A DNA stretch of 64,000 nt from an uncultured Clostridia bacterium (lineage in GTDB: Bacteria; Bacillota; Clostridia; Christensenellales; Borkfalkiaceae), in assembly GCA_947087265.1 (NCBI GenBank), contig CAMUBY010000002.1:62001-126000 (forward strand). The letters run 5' to 3'. Made by a program: the position numbers and the translations under genes. Shown piece by piece: positions 31,463-41,123 of this stretch (the stretch's first letter is position 1; every line of letters starts with the position of its first letter). The notes below the pieces were generated by a model. It was not told where the DNA came from. It saw nothing but the letters and a program-made list of their open reading frames with translations, and did not search any database.

Positions 31463-34400
31463 ATGAATAAAACAGTCAAACGCAGACTGGGTATGGCAGG
31501 GGCTGCTGCGCTTGCGGCTGCCGTAGCTTGCACGATGTGCGTCAATCTGAATAACTTTACCGCTTCCGCGGCGGGCCGCGATTATGTTTCGCAATACCGT
31601 TCCGAAGCGAGCAGCGCGTCGGACGCGCTCGAACGCGCCGACAAAATCAACCAAAAAATCGTAGAGGAAGGTATCGTTCTGCTCAAAAACAGCAACAAAT
31701 CCCTTCCCATGAAAGCGGGCTCCAAAATCACGGTGCTCGGTAAAAACTCGGTAGACCCGTTCTACGGCGGCGGCGGAAGCGCTTCGGGCGCAGACGGCAG
31801 CGGACAAGGCGGCGTAAAGAGATACGACTTATACGACAGCCTTGCAAACGCAGGGTTCGAGTGCAACCCCACGCTCAAAGCGTTTTATGAAGACGACAGT
31901 AAATCGGGCGGCGGACGCGACGGCTCGGGCGGTACGGGCGGCGTAGCAACACTGACGGGCGAAACTCCCGTTGCAAGTTACTCCGATACCGAAAAGAACA
32001 GTTTTGCATCTTACAACGACGCGGCTGTTATCGTCATTTCGCGCGCGGGCGGCGAAGGCGCAGACCTTGTTACCAACTATACTTCTAAGGTTGCAGGCCG
32101 TTCCGATTATAACAATAACGGAGACGCCGCAACGGGCGACCACTACCTGGAACTCGACGACAACGAAGAAGCGTTAATAGCTCTTGCAAAAGCTAATTTC
32201 AACAACGTGGTGATTGTGCTCAACACGGCAACTTCGTTTGAGCTCGGTTCTCTGAAAAACGATTCTAAAATCAATTCCATCGTATGGCTCGGCTTTGCAG
32301 GCGGCAGCGGTATCAACGCGCTCGGGAAGGTATTAACGGGCGAAGTCAATCCTTCGGGCAGAACGGTAGATACTTATGCGGCGGACTTCAAAAAAGACCC
32401 CACGTTTGCAAACTTTGCAACCAACTATACAAGCCAGTACAAGAACTCCGCAGGCGGCAATACGGGAATCAACTTCGTAGAGTATGACGAAGGTATTTAC
32501 GTCGGCTACCGTTATTACGAAACGCGCGGCTATGTAGAAAAGCAAGCGGACGGCGAATCCACATGGTACGAAGACAACGTGGTATATCCCTTCGGCTACG
32601 GACTTTCCTACACGACGTTCGACTGGGAAGTGAAATATCTTACCGATACGCTGAGCAAAGACGGTAAGGTTGAAGCGGAAGTTACCGTTACCAATACGGG
32701 TAACGTTGCGGGCAAAGAAGTTGTCCAACTCTACTATTCCGCACCTTACAACGAAGGCGAAATCGAAAAATCGCACGTCAATCTCGGCGCGTTTGAAAAG
32801 ACCGACCTCATCCAACCCGGCTTGAGCGATACAGTCAGACTTTCGATGAACGTCCGCGATATGGCTTCTTACGACTATAACGACGCCAACGCAAACGGAA
32901 TTAAGGGTTACGAACTCGATAGCGGCGACTATACCTTCTACGTCGGCAAAGACGCGCACGCTTGGGCAGACGAAGACGCTTCGTCCAAAACCCTGAAACT
33001 TTCCGATGAAGCGTATTACGATACCGACGCGAAAACGGGAACCAAAGTCGAAAACCGTTTCGACTATATGAGCCAATATTTCGACGCCAACGCGACGGGC
33101 GATTATGCCAACCATTCCAAGTTGATGTCGAGAGCGGATTTCGAGGGAACGTTCCCCGTTGCTCCCACGCAGGCACAGGCTACGCTGAGCGGCTCCGAAG
33201 TTGAGAAAGGGAAGGAAGGCCACGGTGTCCCCGACGCGGAGTATGACAAGGGCAAACCCTGGTACACCGATAAATTGCCTAACCAGGCAACGGTGCGCCA
33301 AACTAAAATCAAGGCTTCTCAACTTGTCGGTCTGGATTATGAAGACGCGCGTTGGGAAAAATTCATGGACCAGTTAACCGTACAAGACCTTGCAGATACG
33401 GTCAGCAATGGATTTTTCATCACCAACGAAATTATCGACCTCGATTTACCGATTACGATTACTCCCGACGGACCCACGGGCTTCGTTCAGGGCTCGGGCA
33501 ATAACTGGGTCGGCAACACCTGCACGTATGCTTCTCCCATCGTTGTTGCGTCTACCTGGAACAAGGAACTTGCTCTTTTAATGGGCGAGGCTGTCGGCGA
33601 CGAAGGTATTTGGGGCGGCGAAGGACACGGAACTAGTTCTATGGGCGGCACTTCTTACGGTATCCGCGGCGGTTACAACGGCTGGTACGCGCCCGGCAAC
33701 AACATTCACCGTTCGCCTTTCTCGGGTCGTAACTTCGAGTATTATTCCGAAGACCCCGTGCTTGCAGGCGTCATCTGCGCCAACGTCGTAAAAGGCGCGC
33801 AGAGCAAGGGCGTGTTCGTCATGATGAAACACTTTGCGCTCAACGACCAGGAAACCAACCGTACCGACCTTTCCACTTGGGCAGACGAACAGACGATTCG
33901 TGAAATTTATCTCAAATCGTTTGAAATCTCTACCAAGGACGGCGGCGCGACGGGTATGATGAGTGCGTTCAACCGCTTCGGTCATGCTTGGGCTGGCGCT
34001 ACTTACGAACTGCTTACGGGAGTTCTCCGTGAGGAATGGGGCTTCCGCGGCCTTGTCATCACCGACTGGGCGAATCCGTGGATGTCCGCCGACAAGATGG
34101 TGCGCGCAGGCAACGACCTGTGGCTGGGCGGCAGCGGTTTCTCGTCAACATGCAATATCTCGAACACGGGCGACGCAACGCACATTGCGGCAATGCGCAG
34201 AGCGGCGAAAGCGGTCATCTACACGGTTGTCAACTCCAACGCGATGAACCGCCTCGGCGATTCGTATGCGGAAGAAATTTACGGCACGGATAAAACCGTT
34301 CACTCCAAAACTTTACCCGACGCAGTGAAGGGCGGTACCGTTTCCTTCGATGCGGGCAGCGATGTTTACACAACTTATAAGTATGTGCTTTCCAACGCTC

Positions 34401-35218
34401 CCAAGGGCTTGACGATTAACGAAAACACGGGCGTTATCAGCGGCACGATTGCAAACGACGCGGTAGAGGGCGAATACGATATGCGCGTTTCCCTCCGCGA
34501 CGAAAAGGGCTATATCGGTCAGGGCGTTTCGCTCAAACTCAAAGTCGGAAGCGGCGAACTCACCTACACGGGTACGACGAGCGCAACCCTTCCCGTCAAT
34601 CAGTTTGCACGCGTTGACGTATCGTCTTCGCTTGTCGGTGCGAACGTAACTTATGCCGTTACCCAAGGCACACTGCCCGCGGGAATGAGTATTTCCGCAG
34701 ACGGCTACATTCTTGGTACTCCTTCGGCTAAGGGAACGAGCACGTTCACGGTAACCGCTACGGCAGGCGTTAAGAATATTGCAAAAGAAATTACGCTCAC
34801 TGTAGGCGACGCAACGCAACTTACGTTTGCAGGCAAAGCGCTTGACAAAGCGACTGTCGGAACGGAGTACTCGGCAAATCTCGGTCTTGCAACGGGCGCG
34901 GAAAACATCGTATATTCCGCAACGGGACTTCCCGAAGGAATGACGCTTTCGGCGGACGGTATCCTTTCGGGAACGCCTACGAAAGCAGGCGAATATACCG
35001 TGAAAGTTGCGGCATGGGCGGAAGGCTGCGAAAAAGCAAGCGTGCAGGAATTTACCATTTCCGTAGCGGCTTCTGGCGGCGCAGAAAATCCTTCGGAGCC
35101 TGACGGCGGCAATGACAACACAACGATTATTATCGTTTGCTGCGTCATCGGCGGCGTGGTCGTCATCGGCGGTGCGCTCGGCGCATTCTTCTACGTGAAA
35201 AAGAAGAAGAACCAGTAA
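31463..35218 (+). CDS. Circularly permuted GH3 glycosidase with Ig-like domains and C-terminal membrane anchor
   Basis: A 1251-residue exported protein. After an N-terminal signal/anchor (about 10-38) the order is reversed compared with ordinary family 3 enzymes. The alpha/beta-sandwich domain comes first (IVLLKN about 71-76; GYRYYETRG; FGYGLSYTTF at 376), then an FnIII-like domain (about 395-500), then the TIM barrel with PDGPTGF (669), FEYYSEDP, KHFALNDQETNR (789) and the nucleophile Asp868 in VITDW. Three putative Ig/He-PIG domains (about 945-1205, pattern GxxISGTP) and a membrane helix (about 1220-1245) end it. Such permuted GH3 enzymes are known from Butyrivibrio and Ruminococcus. Probably a beta-glucosidase or xylosidase facing outward. 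Confidence 0.85.
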   Translation: MNKTVKRRLGMAGAAALAAAVACTMCVNLNNFTASAAGRDYVSQYRSEASSASDALERADKINQKIVEEGIVLLKNSNKSLPMKAGSKITVLGKNSVDPFYGGGGSASGADGSGQGGVKRYDLYDSLANAGFECNPTLKAFYEDDSKSGGGRDGSGGTGGVATLTGETPVASYSDTEKNSFASYNDAAVIVISRAGGEGADLVTNYTSKVAGRSDYNNNGDAATGDHYLELDDNEEALIALAKANFNNVVIVLNTATSFELGSLKNDSKINSIVWLGFAGGSGINALGKVLTGEVNPSGRTVDTYAADFKKDPTFANFATNYTSQYKNSAGGNTGINFVEYDEGIYVGYRYYETRGYVEKQADGESTWYEDNVVYPFGYGLSYTTFDWEVKYLTDTLSKDGKVEAEVTVTNTGNVAGKEVVQLYYSAPYNEGEIEKSHVNLGAFEKTDLIQPGLSDTVRLSMNVRDMASYDYNDANANGIKGYELDSGDYTFYVGKDAHAWADEDASSKTLKLSDEAYYDTDAKTGTKVENRFDYMSQYFDANATGDYANHSKLMSRADFEGTFPVAPTQAQATLSGSEVEKGKEGHGVPDAEYDKGKPWYTDKLPNQATVRQTKIKASQLVGLDYEDARWEKFMDQLTVQDLADTVSNGFFITNEIIDLDLPITITPDGPTGFVQGSGNNWVGNTCTYASPIVVASTWNKELALLMGEAVGDEGIWGGEGHGTSSMGGTSYGIRGGYNGWYAPGNNIHRSPFSGRNFEYYSEDPVLAGVICANVVKGAQSKGVFVMMKHFALNDQETNRTDLSTWADEQTIREIYLKSFEISTKDGGATGMMSAFNRFGHAWAGATYELLTGVLREEWGFRGLVITDWANPWMSADKMVRAGNDLWLGGSGFSSTCNISNTGDATHIAAMRRAAKAVIYTVVNSNAMNRLGDSYAEEIYGTDKTVHSKTLPDAVKGGTVSFDAGSDVYTTYKYVLSNAPKGLTINENTGVISGTIANDAVEGEYDMRVSLRDEKGYIGQGVSLKLKVGSGELTYTGTTSATLPVNQFARVDVSSSLVGANVTYAVTQGTLPAGMSISADGYILGTPSAKGTSTFTVTATAGVKNIAKEITLTVGDATQLTFAGKALDKATVGTEYSANLGLATGAENIVYSATGLPEGMTLSADGILSGTPTKAGEYTVKVAAWAEGCEKASVQEFTISVAASGGAENPSEPDGGNDNTTIIIVCCVIGGVVVIGGALGAFFYVKKKKNQ

Positions 35219-35243
35219 AACTTGAATTAAAAGTTATCCATGG

Positions 35244-35275
35244 CAAGGGCTGTGCCGGAAACGGCACGGTCCTTG
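35244..35275 (+). repeat. Intercistronic stem-loop 2
   Basis: CAAGG/CCTTG and GTGCCG/CGGCAC arms around a GAAA loop, between the first GH3 gene and the Ig-like lipoprotein. Similar in start and loop to the stem-loop at 31364. Confidence 0.55.
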
Positions 35276-35323
35276 TACAGGATAGGCGTAAATTTTTGGG
35301 GCTTACCCGAAAAGGAGGAAGTT

Positions 35324-37132
35324 TTGAAGATAAAAAACAAATTATTCAGCGCCGTATGCGTTCTTTCAATGGCAGTCACCGTGTTTGCGGGCTGCGGAAA
35401 CGACCCGGAAGGGGAAACGCTCGGAGACGGCGCCATTACTTACGAAAACGCAACCTGCGAATCGATTATCAACGTAGCCGATTCGGGCACGGTTGCAACG
35501 GCAACGGCATCCAACGGTGCGGAAGTTACTTATTCCGTTGCGGCGGAAGAAGCAACCAAGCTTACCAACGCGTTTAACGGAAAATTGTCAATCGATACCG
35601 ACGGAACCATTAGAGGCGCCGCGGAAAAACTCGGCAAAATCAAAGTGAACGTTACTGCGTCCGCCGAAAAATGCGAACCGGTAACCGCAGCGATAACCGT
35701 TTCGGTTATCAATCCTTACTTAGAGTATCAGAGCAGAACGCTTGCAGACGCGCGTGTGGGACTGCCTTATGCGGCGTCTGTTGCGTATGTGGAAAACGAA
35801 GACGTTATGCCCGAATACCGCCTGATAGGCAATCTGCCTCAGGGATTAACGTTTGACAGTGCGTCGGGCACGATTACGGGCACGCCTACGGACGTCGGTC
35901 CCGGTAAGTTATTTACGGTAGAAGCGACCGCCGCAGGATTTACCGCGACGCGCGCACAGTTTTCGATTGACGTCGTCCTGAACCACGTCAGCAGCGCAAA
36001 GTCGAAAATTATTAACTTCGGGCAGGAAGACGGCGCCAAGACGCTTGACGACGCTTTCGTCGAAGTAAACTACGTCAACCAGGCAGGCGTTGCAGGAAAT
36101 GCCGCCGCACTCAACAATAACGTGATTACTTACGAACTTGCAAGCGGCAGTACGCTTCCCGAGGGGCTTGTGCTCTATCCCAACGGCGCGATTATCGGCA
36201 AGGCGGTCAGCCGTGCCGAAGCAACGTTCAGCGTAACGGCTACTGCGGAAGGCTGCGAAACGCTCACGCGCTCTTTTGTTCTTGCGGTCAAACCTCAACG
36301 GATTAAATATCAGTCGATTGACGGCGTGCTCACGAAGGGCGAAGAGGCGAATTTCAGCGTTGCAACCGCAGACGCGGGCGAAGGCGTGGAAGTCACCTAT
36401 ACGATGACGGAAGCCGGAGCGGCTGCGCTGTTATCCGAATACGGCTTGAAAGTCACGAGCGCAGGCATGGTAACGGGAAAACCGACCAAAGTAGTTAAGA
36501 AAATGAGTTTCGATGTTACGGCAGAAGCGGAAGGATTTTCGCCGCGTACCGTTACGATGTGGTTCAGAATCAACGAACCTCTCCAAGCTCCCGCAAACAA
36601 CCGCTTCGAGGCGGAATATACCGAACTCACGGGTAAGTCGGGTACGGGCTATTCTTCGTCTCCCTCGGCGGAAGCAATGATTGACTCCAACGAGAAATCG
36701 AGCAACGGCGCATTTATCAACTATATGCACAACGATACGATTACGCTCGAATTCGTCGTCTATGCGGAAGAAGCCGCAGAAAACGTACCGCTGTATTTCG
36801 CGCTCGGCTCGGAAATGGGCAACGCACGGTTTACGCCCGAATCGCTCGGCATTTACCACTATGCAGGCAATACGACGAGCGGTACGCGCACAACCGTTTC
36901 TTACGGCAGCGTTACCGTTGAAGGCGGCAATACTTATACCTCGTTCAAAGAATACCGTTTCGGCTCGGTTTCGCTCGTGAAAGGCTGGAACGTGATTCAG
37001 ATAGCGGTTCATAAAAACTCGCTTCTCGGCGATGGCAAAACAGGCGGACCCGGTACGGACTATATGCGGCTCGATACTTCGGTTACTTTGAAGTGGATTC
37101 CCTGTACGTTTAACATGAAAGCTGAGGATTAA
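35324..37132 (+). CDS. Ig-like and carbohydrate-binding-like surface lipoprotein
   Basis: A 602-residue lipoprotein. I chose TTG 35324 because AAGGAGG ends 5 nt before it and a signal peptide follows at once (KIKNKLFSAVCVLSMAVTVF, lipobox FAGC); an upstream ATG at 35240 would place the signal 28 residues in. About 35-440 contains four putative Ig/He-PIG-like repeats with GLTFDSASGTITGTP-type strands. About 450-600 resembles a CBM6/35 sandwich (RFEAEYTELTGKSG at its start, LVKGWNVIQIAVH near its end). It has no catalytic motif, so it is probably a binding or scaffold partner of the two GH3 enzymes on each side. Confidence 0.75.
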   Translation: MKIKNKLFSAVCVLSMAVTVFAGCGNDPEGETLGDGAITYENATCESIINVADSGTVATATASNGAEVTYSVAAEEATKLTNAFNGKLSIDTDGTIRGAAEKLGKIKVNVTASAEKCEPVTAAITVSVINPYLEYQSRTLADARVGLPYAASVAYVENEDVMPEYRLIGNLPQGLTFDSASGTITGTPTDVGPGKLFTVEATAAGFTATRAQFSIDVVLNHVSSAKSKIINFGQEDGAKTLDDAFVEVNYVNQAGVAGNAAALNNNVITYELASGSTLPEGLVLYPNGAIIGKAVSRAEATFSVTATAEGCETLTRSFVLAVKPQRIKYQSIDGVLTKGEEANFSVATADAGEGVEVTYTMTEAGAAALLSEYGLKVTSAGMVTGKPTKVVKKMSFDVTAEAEGFSPRTVTMWFRINEPLQAPANNRFEAEYTELTGKSGTGYSSSPSAEAMIDSNEKSSNGAFINYMHNDTITLEFVVYAEEAAENVPLYFALGSEMGNARFTPESLGIYHYAGNTTSGTRTTVSYGSVTVEGGNTYTSFKEYRFGSVSLVKGWNVIQIAVHKNSLLGDGKTGGPGTDYMRLDTSVTLKWIPCTFNMKAED

Positions 37133-37148
37133 CGGGAGGAACGGAACA

Positions 37149-40100
37149 ATGACATTCAAAAATATTTTAGGAAAGGTAGGCGGCGCGTTCAAATTCGTTT
37201 GGAAATACGCGCGCGTATGGCTGATTGTTTCGCTTACCGTAATCATACTGTTTTTTACCGCTTCGATGGTTGCTACCCAAAACGACTTCCTGTCGGGAAC
37301 GATTGATACGGTCCTTGGCGGCGAACGGCGCGTTCATAAATCGGGCGACCCCGATAAGTATAACCGTTTCCCGAAAACGACGGACGGTTTCAAACAGTTT
37401 GAAACCGACCTCAAACTCGGCGATTCGGTACTTGCAAGCAAGAACGACAAAAAAGAAGTGCTTGCTGCGGCTAAGAAACTCAACGAAGAAATCGTTAGCG
37501 AAGGCATTACGCTTCTCAAAAACGAAAACAAGGCGCTTCCGCTTGCGAAAAACGCGAAAATCAGCGTCTTCGGAAAGAGTTCTGCGGATATCGTGCTCGG
37601 CGGTTCGGGTTCGGGCGGCGGCAACACGAAAAATTCTGTTTCCCTTTACGAAGGATTGGAAAAAGCGGAATTCACGCTCAATCCCACGTTGAAGAAATTT
37701 TACGAAAGCAGTCAGTCGGGCAGCGGCAGAGGCGAAAACCCTGCCATCGGCGCAAAGGTGACGGGGCTCGTCATCGGCGAAACGCCTCAGAGCAAATATA
37801 CCGACTCCGTAAGAAACAGTTACGGCGCATACAGCGACGCGGCAATCGTCGTCTTCTCCCGTATCGGCGGCGAAGGTTTTGACCTTCCCAGATTACAGAA
37901 GACGGGTTACAACGGTTCGGCAATCGAAGGTTCTCAGGACGGCGGACAGCACTATCTCGAACTCGACAAAAACGAAGAAGAACTTCTTGATTCGATTATC
38001 GCTTGCGGTCTGTTCAAAAAGATTGTCGTTCTCATCAACTGCGCGACGAGCATGGAACTCGGCTTTATCGAAGAATACGAAGAAATCGACGCGGCAATGT
38101 GGATTGGCAGCCCCGGCGGTACGGGTGCGTATGCAATCGGTAAAATTCTCAACGGCGACGTTACGCCTTCGGGACATCTCGTCGATACCTACGTGCGCGA
38201 TTTCACGCAGGACCCGACCTGGCAGAATTTCGGCGACAACCTGACGCAGAACGGAAACGCGTATCTTGCGGGCGGTTCGGCGCTCGGAAATTATTACGTC
38301 GAGTACGAAGAGAGCATTTATCTCGGTTACCGTTATTATGAAACGCGTTCGTTCCAGGACGTTTACCGTTTCGGCGACGACAACGGCTGGTATGAAGAGA
38401 ACGTAGTTTATCCGTTCGGTTACGGCATGAGTTATGCGGATTTTGAATGGACCGTTGTGGAAGAGAAAACCACACAGAACGGTTCCGTACTCGATAAAGA
38501 TAATCACAATCAGATTCAGGTTACCGTAAACGTTAAAAATATCAGCACGCAGTACGCGGGGAAAGACGTCATTCAGCTTTATTATTCCGCACCGTATATT
38601 ACGAACGGAATTGAAAAAGCGCACGTCGTGCTCGGCGGTTTTGTCAAGACAAAACTCTTGCAGCCCGGTGAAAGCGAAAATTATACGGTTACGCTCGACA
38701 TCGAAGATATGGCGAGTTACGACTATACCGACGCCAACGCAAACGCGTTCAAAGGTTACGAACTCGATGCAGGTCTGTATACGATATATGTCGGGCGCAA
38801 TGCGCACGACTGCTGGGCAAAAACCGGAAGCGACAGCATCAAACTCGAATACGTACTGGAAGACGGGATACAGTATCCCATGGATATTTACGGTACGGGC
38901 AGCAATAACGACAACAAGTTTGAAAGCATGAGTTCGTATATGGACGGCAAGACAATGTCGCGTGCAAGTTTCAACGCCACGTTCCCGCAAACGCCTACGC
39001 GTGCAGAACGTGAAATTAAAAACGACGTGCGCGATGCGCTTACGTTTACATACGACGACACGAACGGCAAATACGTTGAAAACTTCAAATCTCCCGTACA
39101 GCGCACTTCGAGCGGTGAAAGCGCTTCGCAGCTTTACGAACTCATCGGCGCCGATTACGACGACCCCCGTTGGGATTCCATTCTCGATAAAATCTCGACC
39201 GACCAAATGGTAGCGCTTATCGGGCAGGGCAATTTCCACACGATTAGTCTTGAAAAAATCGGGAAGCCACGTACCATCGACCCCGACGGCCCCGCAGGCT
39301 TTACGAACTTCATGGGCGACCCGACCGTTCACGATACTTGTTTCTACGCTTCCGAGTGCTTGGTCGGCGCAACGTTTAACAGCGACCTTGCCAACGATAT
39401 GGGCGTCATGGTAGGGCTGGAAAGCCTTGTTGGTTATACGAAAGGCGACGGCAGAACATACAGCGGCTGGTACGCGCCTGCGGTCAATATCCACCGCAGT
39501 CCTTTCAGCGGCAGAAACTGGGAATATTACAGCGAAGACCCTTTTCTTACGGGAATCATGGGTACGAACGTCGTCATCGGCGCACAGAGCAAAGGCGTGT
39601 ATACGTTTGTAAAACACTTCGTTCTCAACGACCAGGAAACCTGCCGCGACGCCGATGGTTTAATCACTTGGGCGGACGAACAGGCATTCCGCGAAATCTA
39701 TCTCAAACCTTTCCGTATGATTGTGGAAGACGGCGATACGCACGCAATCATGTCGTCCTTCAACCGTATCGGTACCGAATGGGCGGGCGGAAGTTACGCG
39801 CTTTTAACGGAAGTTCTGCGTAAGGAATGGGGTTTCGTGGGAATGGTTATTACCGACTATAACCTCAGTAACGCGTATATGCACCCCGACCAGATGATTC
39901 GTGCGGGCGGCGACCTCAATCTTTCGCAGGACTATAAGCCTTCGAGCGGTTCCAACAAAAAAGGAACGACGGACGAAATTCAGGTGGCGGCATTGCGGCA
40001 GGCGACGAAGAATATTCTGTACACCGTTGTCAATTCCAACGCCATGAACGGTACCGGCGAAGGCGTGGTATGGGGTACCGCAATGGCAATGTGGAAAATT

Positions 40101-40376
40101 TGGCTGATTATTGCAAACGTTGCTCTTGTCGTACTGCTCGGCGGTTTGTGGGGCTTCCTCCAAATCTTCTTGACGCGCAGAAAACTTGCGGCAGGCATCG
40201 ACCCTGTTGAGGAAAAGAAGAAAAAACGCGCAATGCGCAAGCAGAAGAAAGTATCTGCAAACGGAAGCGGCGACAGCGAGACCGCAACCGAAAACGGCAT
40301 TGAAAATAAAGAAAGTCTATCCGAAGGCGAACCTTCGGAAAAGGACGAAGAGGAGCAGACTCCTTCTGGAAATTAA
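37149..40376 (+). CDS. Circularly permuted GH3 glycosidase with two membrane anchors
   Basis: A 1075-residue enzyme, homologous to the protein at 31463 and equally permuted. A membrane helix (about 19-40) is followed by the alpha/beta-sandwich (LLKN near 122, GYRYYETRS, FGYGMSYADF), an FnIII-like region, and the TIM barrel with DPDGPAGF, WEYYSEDP, KHFVLNDQETC (822) and nucleophile Asp903 in VITDY. It lacks Ig domains and instead has a second membrane helix (about 980-1008) and a basic then acidic cytoplasmic tail (about 1010-1075). GGGAGG precedes the start. Both ends anchored implies the catalytic part is held close to the membrane. Confidence 0.85.
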   Translation: MTFKNILGKVGGAFKFVWKYARVWLIVSLTVIILFFTASMVATQNDFLSGTIDTVLGGERRVHKSGDPDKYNRFPKTTDGFKQFETDLKLGDSVLASKNDKKEVLAAAKKLNEEIVSEGITLLKNENKALPLAKNAKISVFGKSSADIVLGGSGSGGGNTKNSVSLYEGLEKAEFTLNPTLKKFYESSQSGSGRGENPAIGAKVTGLVIGETPQSKYTDSVRNSYGAYSDAAIVVFSRIGGEGFDLPRLQKTGYNGSAIEGSQDGGQHYLELDKNEEELLDSIIACGLFKKIVVLINCATSMELGFIEEYEEIDAAMWIGSPGGTGAYAIGKILNGDVTPSGHLVDTYVRDFTQDPTWQNFGDNLTQNGNAYLAGGSALGNYYVEYEESIYLGYRYYETRSFQDVYRFGDDNGWYEENVVYPFGYGMSYADFEWTVVEEKTTQNGSVLDKDNHNQIQVTVNVKNISTQYAGKDVIQLYYSAPYITNGIEKAHVVLGGFVKTKLLQPGESENYTVTLDIEDMASYDYTDANANAFKGYELDAGLYTIYVGRNAHDCWAKTGSDSIKLEYVLEDGIQYPMDIYGTGSNNDNKFESMSSYMDGKTMSRASFNATFPQTPTRAEREIKNDVRDALTFTYDDTNGKYVENFKSPVQRTSSGESASQLYELIGADYDDPRWDSILDKISTDQMVALIGQGNFHTISLEKIGKPRTIDPDGPAGFTNFMGDPTVHDTCFYASECLVGATFNSDLANDMGVMVGLESLVGYTKGDGRTYSGWYAPAVNIHRSPFSGRNWEYYSEDPFLTGIMGTNVVIGAQSKGVYTFVKHFVLNDQETCRDADGLITWADEQAFREIYLKPFRMIVEDGDTHAIMSSFNRIGTEWAGGSYALLTEVLRKEWGFVGMVITDYNLSNAYMHPDQMIRAGGDLNLSQDYKPSSGSNKKGTTDEIQVAALRQATKNILYTVVNSNAMNGTGEGVVWGTAMAMWKIWLIIANVALVVLLGGLWGFLQIFLTRRKLAAGIDPVEEKKKKRAMRKQKKVSANGSGDSETATENGIENKESLSEGEPSEKDEEEQTPSGN

Positions 40377-40403
40377 TCACACTTGCTCGTTGTTTTTCTC
40401 CAT

Positions 40404-40440
40404 AAATCACTCCCGTGCATTTTGTGCGGGGGTGATTTTA
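40404..40440 (+). terminator. Terminator of the surface operon
   Basis: AAATCACTCCCGTGCA pairs with TGCGGGGGTGATTTT (one G-T pair), then TTTAATAATAG. Confidence 0.8.
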
Positions 40441-40463
40441 ATAATAGAAAAAAATAAAATCAG

Positions 40464-40492
40464 TTGAGTTTTCATGTCGGAGGTGATATAAT
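40464..40492 (+). promoter_or_regulatory. Promoter of the small lipoprotein
   Basis: -35 TTGAGT (40464-40469), 17-bp spacer, -10 TATAAT (40487-40492). Confidence 0.75.
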
Positions 40493-40521
40493 TGTTGTGA
40501 AAATCAAAATAAAGGTTCAGT

Positions 40522-41013
40522 ATGAAAAAAATATTTCAGTTAATTCTTACGGCATTTGTAACCTGTATATCGCTTTGCGCGCTGTTTGCCTGCGGCAACC
40601 CGAAAATCGAAGGGAAATATATCCTCCAAGGCGGAGGCGGACAGAACGACGGACCTCTCGTAAACATAATGCAGCAGGACGCGAGCGGAAACTATATCAA
40701 TATTGTAAACGACTTTTTTGTGCCCGAAAATTTTTGGGTGGAAATCAAGGGCAGTACTCTTACGGTGCACGGCTTAATTTCCCCCGTTACGGGTCCGAAC
40801 GGAATGCTCAAATTCAACGCGTTGGACGACGAACGCAAAATTGAAAACTTCAAGTTGGAAACGAGCCCGATAAACGAAAACTGGTATCTCGTATTAGACG
40901 AAGACGGCGAAGACACGCTCTGGCAGATTCTGAAAAACGGAGAGGACATTACCTTCTTCTACGGAAAGTCGGGCGGACCCGAACTGTGGTATTCGATTTC
41001 CTATCAGAAATAA
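40522..41013 (+). CDS. Small lipoprotein of unknown function
   Basis: A 163-residue lipoprotein. Signal peptide KKIFQLILTAFVTCISLCAL and lipobox LFACG (Cys about 26) are clear. The mature part (KIEGKYILQGGGG, FWVEIKGSTLTVHG, WYLVLDEDGEDTLWQILKNGEDITFF) has the look of a small lipocalin-like beta-barrel seen in many Clostridial lipoproteins, where a chain of strands repeats G-K-Y/G-x-x-L/W motifs. I cannot name a family. It has its own promoter and follows the surface operon terminator, so its link with that operon is unclear. Base composition is like its neighbours. Confidence 0.65.
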   Translation: MKKIFQLILTAFVTCISLCALFACGNPKIEGKYILQGGGGQNDGPLVNIMQQDASGNYINIVNDFFVPENFWVEIKGSTLTVHGLISPVTGPNGMLKFNALDDERKIENFKLETSPINENWYLVLDEDGEDTLWQILKNGEDITFFYGKSGGPELWYSISYQK

Positions 41014-41088
41014 TCTTAATGCGAACAAAGAAACTTGCGCTGACCTTTGCGGGCGGCGCATTTTTTGTTTCATTCAAATTCTTTCTTC

Positions 41089-41117
41089 TTGACAGAAAAT
41101 GCGAAATAGGATAAAAT
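41089..41117 (+). promoter_or_regulatory. ruvC promoter
   Basis: -35 TTGACA (41089-41094), 17-bp spacer, -10 TAAAAT (41112-41117). The ruvC ATG starts 7 nt after the -10, where transcription would begin. Confidence 0.8.
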
Positions 41118-41123
41118 GAACGT

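Noticed and set aside
37893..39617. 574-codon open frame antisense to the second GH3 gene
   Set aside because: Long antisense frames are a codon-bias effect here (also 29474-31366 and 32333-33322); none has a ribosome binding site or a recognisable domain, and the sense genes are clear.
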